Positions 45,901 through 55,625 of a stretch of DNA of 64,000 nucleotides are shown here, in pieces. The position numbers and the translations under genes are program-made. The notes below the pieces were generated by a model. The model worked only from the letters and a program-made list of their open reading frames with translations. It was not told where the DNA came from and made no database searches. Position 1 is the stretch's first letter. The number at the start of each line of letters is the position of its first letter. The stretch comes from Megamerina dolium (taxonomy: Eukaryota > Arthropoda > Insecta > Diptera > Megamerinidae), in the NCBI GenBank assembly GCA_963854835.1, contig OY978528.1, positions 9,270,242 through 9,334,241 of the forward strand. The letters run 5' to 3'.

Positions 45901-48900
45901 CTCGCTACCCGAAAACCAATATTCGCTATGCAAAAATCAATATTCGCTACGCGAAAGCCGATATTCGCTACGCGAAAATCAATATTCGCTACGCGAAAAT
46001 CAATATTCGCTACGCGAAAATCAATATTCGCTACGCGAAAATCAATATTCGCTATGCGAAAAGCAATATTCGCTACGCGAAAATCAATATTCGCTATGAG
46101 AAAAGCAATATTTGCTACGCGAGAGTCGATATTCTCTACGCATAACGACACGCGTCGAATTGCTGTGAAATGCGACGAGCTGCAACAAAGCGTAAATCAA
46201 TATTCGCTACGCTACGTGAAAAGTTATATACGCTACGCTAAAAGTAAAATTCGCTAAACGAAAACTAAAAACGCTAAAATAACAAATATGAAAATTAAAA
46301 TAGATCGCGAAGCGTTTTTTAATTTAATTTTTTAGCGATTTTAAGTTTTCGCTTAGCTTTTTTGATTTTTGTTTTGCCGTTTTATATTTTTGTTAAGCAT
46401 TTTTGGATAAAATTCGCTACATGAAAATTAAAAAACGCTAAGCGGAAATTTAAAACCACGAAGATCAAATGACATATCCTTAAAACGAAAAAACCCCTAA
46501 ATGAAAAAACGAAGCGAAATCAAAAATCCAAAATGAAAATCAAAATCTAATACGAACACGTCAAGCGACATACATAAATTTAGCATATTTTTAGGTGCGA
46601 GTATTTGTTATAGAGGTTCCCATAAAATGTGCCAAAGATTTGTAAACGCTCAAAATTTGTATGAAGGAAATGAGACGCGATAGTGTAAATTTTCCAAGTC
46701 AAATTCTAAACACTAACAGTATCGGTAGGATCGAAACGAAATTTATTCCTTACACTACAATACTAAAATTCAATGATATTTTTAAAGCATGGAATGTAGG
46801 ATCTCAATTTTAATTTACTCTCTTCGTTAGTATAGGAATTGTGAAAGAATTGGATGACCTAGTGCATTATAACGGGTGTTTTTTAAAGGGCTTGACTGAC
46901 TACTTTAAACCAAAATAAAAGAAAGAAATATTATTGGAGTGCGGCGAAGTTCGGCGTTGTGCGGCGACATCCGGCGAAGTGCGGCGTAGTGCAGCGAAGT
47001 GTGGCGATATGCGTCGAACCGCGGTTCCATGCGGCGATATGCGTCGACCTGCGGCGATATGCGTCGAACCGCGTTACCATGCGTCGAACTGCGGTGTAGT
47101 GCGCCGATATGCGTCGAACCGCGGTTCCATGCGTCGACATGCGTCGACCTGCGGCGAGATGCGTCGAACAGCGGTATCATGGGTCGACCTGCGGCGTTGT
47201 GCAGCGATATGCGTCGAACCGCGGTACCATGCGTTTACATGCGGCGAAGTGCGGCGGAGTGCGCCGACATGCGGTGGCAGAGTGCGCATCGTACGGCGGA
47301 GTGCGGCGGAATGTAGCGGCGTGCGGCGAAGTTTCACAACCTTTTAACTTGTGGAGTTATATTATACTGCTACATAATCTTGCCAGAAATAGGCGACCCA
47401 CACCTACTTTTTATAGGAGCTCCCATACAAAGTGTCTGTACTTCTTATCAATTGAAACGACTGTAACTTCTGCACAAAAGATCTTCAGGTCGCGGTTCTT
47501 CATAGCATAATAATAATTCATAATAATAAAACTTCTGCAATCTTCTGTCTAGAACACACAAAATTGACACAGATTAATATGGCAGTCGCAAATAATCTGG
47601 TAAAAAATCAATTTAATAGGATGATTGCATAAATATCTTTCAAATATGCCAAAATACTACTAAAACACATCTCAAAGCTATCGAAAATATTGCTTTTGCA
47701 AGTAATGTTCAAATAAGTCAAACAAAATCAAAAAAATCTCCTTACAGTCGGCTGGGGCCGACCAAATTATACCCTGCATATGTAGAGGCATATATAAAAA
47801 GTTTGCTCGTATATCCATCCTTTTCTTCCACTACTTTGTATAGGACCTACATTAAGAAGCAGGCGTACCTCATCAATTTTGGAGGATCAATTTCTGCCTA
47901 TAATACTAAACTACATAGGTTGCAATGGGTTGACCTAGGCGTATTAATTAGTAAGTTATGGGTGTTTTAATGTTTAAGATAAATCCGAGACTTTGTACGG
48001 AAGCTATATAAAAAGTGGGCGTGACGTATCTCTTTCTGGTATATCTAATTAATTTTTCAATATCAATCCATACCTTAAATTTGGTTGCCCTACGCTAAAT
48101 GGTTTGTAAGTTATGGAGCTTAAAAGTTTTAGTTTAATTCCCTCGACTTTGTATGGGAGACCTATGAAGGAGTGGGCGTCGCACACTGATTTTCTGCCAT
48201 ATTATTTCCGACTACGATATTAATTTAAATGTCAATTATGGTTATTCTAGACAGAAGATTGCCGAAGTTACAGCTGTTTCAATTTAAAATTTGTATGGGG
48301 GCTACAATAAACAGTGGGCGTGGCGCGCCCATTTCAAGTGAGTCTAGTTGCTCGTACAATACTATTCCATACCTTAAATTTGGTTGTCCTACGCTAAATG
48401 GTTTGTAAGTTATGGAGCTTAAAAGTTTTAGTTTAATTCCCTCGACGTTGTATGGGAGACCCATGAAGGAGTGGGCGTGCCACACTGATTTTCTGCCAGA
48501 TTTTTGCCGACTACGATATTAATTTAAGTGTAAATTATAGTTATTCTAGACAGAAGATTGCCGAAGTTACAGGTGTTTCAATTTAAAATTTGTATGGGGG
48601 CTACGATAAACAGTGGGCATGGTGCGCCCATTTTCTGTGAGCCTAGTTGCTCGTACAATACTAATCCACACCTTAAATCTCGTTATTCTACGCTGAATAG
48701 TTTGCAAGTTATAACCGGTAACATTTTTTTTAATTTCCACAACTTTGTATGGGAGACCCAAAAAAGAGTGGGCGTGGCACATTGATTTTCTGCCATATTA
48801 TTTCCGACTACCGTGTTAATCTAAGTGTCAATTATGGTTATTCTAGACAGAAGATTGTAGAAGTTACAGCAGTTTCAATTTAAAAGAAGTACAGACACTT

Positions 48901-51900
48901 TGTATGGGAGCTACGCTAGAAAGTAGGCGTGGCTCATCCACTTTTGGTGAGGTTATATAGTAGTATAATATAACTCTATGTGCAAAATATTGTTGTCCCA
49001 AGTGGTATATTGTGTGAGTTATAGCAAGTTGAAGATTTTGAAAATTTCGAGGTTAGTCGCTTTGAATGCTTGGTGTGGGCGTGGTTATTGACCGATCATG
49101 CCCAATATCAATCCCCTCCGTACCCTTGGATCATAGATTGCTTATGCCAAATTTCATCGAAATAGCTCAATATTTACTCAAGTTATCGTGCGAACCAGCC
49201 AGGTGACAGACAGACGGACGGACGGACGGACGGACATCGTTAAATCGAAAATTTAATCGACGCTGATCACGAATATATATCCATGTCTATATCTCCGGAG
49301 ATTCCTTCAAGTGGACACAAACATCTGACCGAAATGAATATACCATGCATATTGCATTATGCAGGGTATAAAAATTAATATAATCATATATTAAATTTCA
49401 AATTATGTTTTTAAATAAATTTATCCTGTGCTTATTATTAAACGAGTACTATGAACCAAATTTTATTAGAAAAAAAAAACTTGTACTAGTAATAAATAAG
49501 ATTTAACAACAACTTTGAGATAGCAGTCTTCTAAAAATATCAAATTATGTAGAAAATCTAATATAACATCAGGGCTTACTCTAGAAATGTGATTTTTTAG
49601 GTCCCGGTAATTTCATTTAAATGAATTTTACAAGCACGAGAGCGCACCAAAGGCACTGACTTTTTAAAATCCACAAAAACCAAATGAAGCATTCCAGCAT
49701 TCCAGTCACTTCGAAATAATTCGATCTCATAGCTGGGGCCATTTCTTTAACTTGAGAACCAGAAAAAAATTGGGTCTAAATTTGAAGAATATGATAGAGG
49801 GTAAGTTTGTTAAATATAATGTCAGAAAGGTAAAACTGCAGGAGATTGGCCTTACATTTGTCACCGCTAAATAGAATTCCTTGGCAGCTGTGGGATTATT
49901 AGTCGATTCATATGTGATTTCACGTTCATTTTTTTCAGACCCTCCTTAAACGGTGAAGATAGACGATAATGAGGTCCGGAGCAAATGTTTTTGGCGGAAT
50001 AAATATTGAGGTTTGTTGTTGTTGTTGTATCATCAAGAACTTCCCAAAAACAGACGGGGGTCTACTTCCCGGAAGCACTCGATCATACTGGTCGACCAAA
50101 GACCGTTCACCTCAGCACATACGGAAATGCTTATTTGTTTTTTATTGGGGTTTGTCATACATTTCACCGCGCTAAAGAAGATTCTGGGCAGCTATGGGGT
50201 TATTAGTTGCTTTTCATATATATTTTTTTTAAATGTTTATAGAGACGCTCCCTTTTTCTCTCCAAGGGCGACTTCTAGGAGCGGAGGAAAGTATGTTATG
50301 AAATAATTAATTTTGCAGGGTATTTAATGAGATGTTAATAATAAATTTTAACAATCCAGGGGTGATTTTTTTTTCTTGTGGGAATATTTGCCAATTTTTC
50401 TCTCAATTTTTTAAACTTTGTTCTCGATGCGGCGCCATTTACCTACTCTCGATGGCCACAATTTTTGGATTACGAAATTTGGGGGTTGGAGGATGGCTGC
50501 ATATATTCTTATTCCATAGTGTCATGATTAAATTGACCGAAATGTGTTGCAAATGCTCTATAAACACTTATGCTCCGAGTGACCAACTGAGTGACCAACT
50601 GAGTGACCATACTGATCTGCTACTGAAAAAAGGACTGCAAATTCGAAAAGCAAATCTCTTAAAGAATACCCTTTATATTATAAATTAATAATTTACTGAA
50701 TTCATTTGCTTTCTTTCTTGAATAAATCATACATTCAATGACTTTGTACCACTTTTGAGTGACAGCAGTCAAACGCATTAATATTGTGAGTTAAACAAGA
50801 CATGAACAATATACGATAAATAGTCGCAAAGTGCATTTCCGTTGCGATATTGTATTTATTATAAATAATTTCTATTGTCACAAGCTAAAATCGTATAAAT
50901 CGACTTAATATGTATATATTGTAGCGTAGATGTATATGTAGCTTATATGTACAAGTATATTTTTCCGTACAACATAGCAATCCTCAATTTATTATTTATT
51001 AATGCATAAGTATACAAATGGTATATTAAATTCTCTATAATAAATTAATATTGATTATTTATTATTGTGACGAATTTAGTTTAGAAAGCTTATTGCTATG
51101 GGTATTGGTACGTATGAGCATGCATAGAGAGTATATAGGAGTAGTACGTCTACTTATTAGAGTTTTCAATCAATTAAATTGAAACGAATTGATGTATGTT
51201 TATAGTTGCTTATTTGTATAATAATCATAAATTGAAAAAAATTGTATGCTTCATTATTACATTATTCAATTTGATGTGTATTCCATTAATAACTGCTATA
51301 CTATCTATTTAATCTATCGATTAATTTTTGAAATTAACCTTAATAAGAAGTGCCAAAAGAAAATTCAACTTTCTCACGTTTTAAAGTTAAAAAATAATAA
51401 CTAAACAATTTAAAAATTATATTTAGCATAATCAGGCGATAAATTCATAACATAATATTTCCGAATATATTGAAAAAAAAAAATGTAATGATCTTTTCCT
51501 TCAGTAAAATCCCGCATCTGCTTAAAAATCACATTTGATTAATCAAATATCACATTATGCATATAATGTAGATTTTAATTAATCGAAATTAGATTTGGAA
51601 TTATCGATATTCTCTCACACTCCCTCCCTCTCTCATTTCTATGTTTTGAGAGTTGTGAATGAATTTAACGAAGATGTCTTCGATTAATCGACGATTTTTT
51701 CAATAGTCAAATCAATATTGAGTAATATTATTTTTCCTTTCATAAATTATTTAGTTATTATTATTATTATTTTATTTTTTTGTTAATTATTTAATGGTTA
51801 TTCATGCAGAGAATATTTTAAATAGTCCATTATTATGAAAAATTATCAAATTATGCGTATAATGTAGACTCAAAATTTCCTTAAAATTTAATTTCGAAAT

Positions 51901-54900
51901 ATCGAATCTCACACTCCCTCTCTCTCTCTCTCATTTCTATGTTTTGAATGAATTTCACGAAGATGTCCACATTTGACATAATCGACGATTTTTTCAACTT
52001 GTTTCAATTATTTAATGCATATTTAAGCAGAGAATATTTTAAATAGTCCATTATTATAAAAAGTTTACATATATCTCGAAAAATAATAAATATAACAATT
52101 TCATAATAAATAAATATTTTACATCCGTTAAAAATAATTTATATATATCAAGCATAAATTACGATAAGAAATTTATAATTTACTAACAGCTGGCATATTT
52201 AAGCAGCATGTCATAAGAGAAATAATGCAATTGTAGCTATATATAAAAATAATACAACATCCAAATACAATATTAAACAATTTATGAGCCTTATGGTTGA
52301 TATTGTGTGATATATTTTGAAGGCAAAAATCCGTTGTTTACGAAATAGGCTAAAGTGGGTGACCAAAATATAAATAATTTACACCCACAACTTTTATATA
52401 AGAATTGAGTCGGCATGAGAGGTTTTATGCCGTCCAGTCCATCATATTACCCAGTAGACTCGATTGAATATTACAAGGCACTTCTATAAGTTTGTTCTAA
52501 AAGCATTGTAATTTTGAACAAATTTATTGAAATTAATATTTTTCAGAATATTTACAATATTTTTGGTCACTCTGAAATTAAAATTTTTGTTGTTGTTTTA
52601 CCCACACAATTCAGCCACACTTACTTCATTATCATTTAACATTTTTTCTTTAATTTTTTTTTTTATTTTATTTTATTTATTTTTTTTTTTTTTTTTTTTT
52701 TGCACTTGAAAATATATATATATAAGTTATTTTGTTCTAAAAACTTAATATTTTCTTTTATAAATTTTTTTTCTCACTTAGTACAATTACGTTTGTATTA
52801 CTCGCACAGAACTTTGCTATTAAATTGACAATATTTTCTCTTTTTCATACTAACTATGGAAAAATACCATTCTTAATGGCGTTGATGATGATGATGATGA
52901 TGATGACGGTGATGATAATGACAATAATATTGACGTACATTTATAACTATATGTAAACTAAAATACACTCAATAAAAAAATAATTCATATCATTCATATA
53001 CTCATATCTAACTACATACAAATACACTTAAGTCAATATGAATTATATTTATGAAATGAAAGAATGAACCAAACACTAATATGGATGTGACTGTGTAGGG
53101 TTAAGTAATTAATTGAAAAATAGGATAAATAATTTTGCTTGAGTGTATGTGTATAAATCGAGAATACTATCCTATACGTATAGGTAACCCACTGTAAAAT
53201 TGTGCAAGTTGTTCCAAGATTGACCAGTTCTGTGACTGATGAAAAGTAACTTATATTACAATAATACTTTATTCTGATCGAAAATCAAAGAAAGAGCGTT
53301 TCTTTTGAAAGTTTCCATCTAAAAACATTTTTAGCAAATAAAGTAACTTAATAAATCTTGCCTCACAGGACGCAGGTACTTTTTTTAGCTTCAAATAAGC
53401 AAATGTCACTTTCATTGACATTTATATTTGACACTTGTCAAACACCAGGGTTGTATTTTTCAAAATAAATTAATTCGGTCAAAGTTTCAGAACCAAACCT
53501 TGTCGTAAGCCAAGTAATAATCTATTAATTCGATGAAAACTCTGTTTAAATTGGAACTAGTATGAGAAATATTTAAAAAAAAAAAATCAATCATCTAATG
53601 AACTAGTACATTTTCTCAGTGGGTATATAATTGTACTATAGAAATGTATATACATTTCTATGTTAAATGCTATTTGAATGTAGGTAACCACCCATAGAAT
53701 GCATGCAATAGATTTAATATTCATATACGAGCATATAGTCAATGTATGTAGTACATATTATAGCAATAATAGTCAGAATTAATTGTCATATTGTAACCTC
53801 CACCCTACACAAAAATAAGACAATTTACTAGTCACTAGCAAAAAAAATACAATGAATAAAAATTAAGTCAATTATTACATTTGTGTTCAGTAGTAGCAGT
53901 AGTACTACGTAGTGGAATACTCATGCAAAATATTCACGAAATAATTTTTTTTTTTTTAATTAAATACAATTTTCAAATTGTTACAGAAAAAACATTTATG
54001 CGGAAAGAAATTTAATTAACCTTGCAAACATTTGCTACCTCTTTGCATGTATAGGTTCGTAGGCGGCTAGCTAAATATGGAAATGGCCTCAGAAAAATCA
54101 ATTTGGAAATTGGAAGCCGATCTTCAAAATATTCTCTCTGACTCAATTTCTTTAGCAGCCGCCTTTTTCGTCATTGAAAATCATCATCTATTCATCTTGC
54201 CTTTCAAATGTAGGGTCATTAATAAATCATTGTCGGATTCTGCTGTTGTTGTTGTTGTTGTTGTAACAGACAACGATTTCGAAATCACAAATATGTATGT
54301 AAAGCAGTTAATTGAGTTGTTGTTGTTCACATCGAGCAGCTCCAGGAAGACGGCAGCCTCCAGGGGGTGCGCCCATAGTGCAGAGGGGTCCAAACTAGTA
54401 GGCCTTCTGGAGCAGGCGAATAGATGACTGGTGTCGTGCGAGCTCTGTTGGCACCGCAGGCCTCGGTCTGGAATTGTATCAGCCAGCCGGTGCATGTAGC
54501 AGTTCAGATAGACGCTCAATCCAGATCTTAGCTGTGCCAAAGTGGCACGAACGGATCCAGGTTGCTGTTGTTCGCAATCTGCAATTGGTGGTGGACGAGC
54601 ACCAGCATCATGTTATAAGCATGACCCTCGATGGCCACTTCCACCGCGCGTTGATGTAGTGAATTCAGAGCCGCCATATAGAAATTGAAGAGGATGGGTG
54701 ACAGCACACTTCCCTGCGGAACTCCCTGTTTTGCCTTCCTATACGGGAAACGTTCTCCTCTGAACTCCAGGATATCGTCGAGCAGGGTAGCCAGATTGAC
54801 CGTGTCAAATGCCTTGGACAGGTCGAGATCCACCAGAACCGTACGCTGGCAAGGGCGGATCTAGTTCAGACCACGCGTGATGTGTGAGGTAATTTTATTA

Positions 54901-55326
54901 TTTTCTTGGATTCTAATTTAGGACGGTTGCATAAATTGAGTGCTTTAATGACAGGTTTTTTCAGGTAATATGCACGAGCTCATAATTTTAATGATGGAGA
55001 ATGATGTGTACTAGTTTTCTCAACCCCATTCAAAGCATTGTATTGCTCCCGAAAAGAGAAAATAGAGTAAGGGATATGGAGGTAGCCCAAAACCAGTCAT
55101 ATCTACAGTAATCGCTTACAAATGCCAGCACTTCTATAACACATAATATTTAATAAAATTGTTTTAAGTACCCTAAGCCGAGTCAAAAATAGGTGACGGA
55201 AAAAAAAATTCATAAAAAAAGATACATTTCAAAAATAATTTTCAAAAAAAAAATTTTCAAAATTTAATGCTTACTTGTTCATTCAGATTTTCACATATTT
55301 CAGCGCTTAAACCGTTCATTTTGTTA

Positions 55327-55358
<32 letters not shown>

Positions 55359-55591
55359 TTGTTGTTGTATATCACCAATACCACCACCACCACCACCACC
55401 ACCACCACTACCACCAGTGCTAGAACCAGTTGTATTTGTGCCACTACCTTTCTCTTCGTAATCACAAATTAATTTGTTTTTGAAATTTTTCAAATTTTCC
55501 AATTTAAAACCGTTTGTATTTGTATTATTTGTTTTATTATTAATCTTATTTGTTATTGTTTCCAAATTTAAAATTTTATTATTATTAATAA

Positions 55592-55625
<34 letters not shown>

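Noticed and set aside
45843..46257. Open frames with seven-residue repeats (ANIDFRV-like and KSIFATR-like) on both strands
   Set aside because: A 21-bp period gives stop-free 7-residue repeats in several frames at once. Both strands are open, and no start, signal or promoter supports a gene.
44936..47332. CRISPR-like repeat array
   Set aside because: The units are contiguous tandem repeats with no unique spacers of constant length, and the DNA is eukaryotic.
46905..47510. Arg/Cys-rich and His/Arg-rich frames across the decamer array
   Set aside because: The GCG-phased decamers rarely make stops in any frame. The frames overlap one another on both strands.
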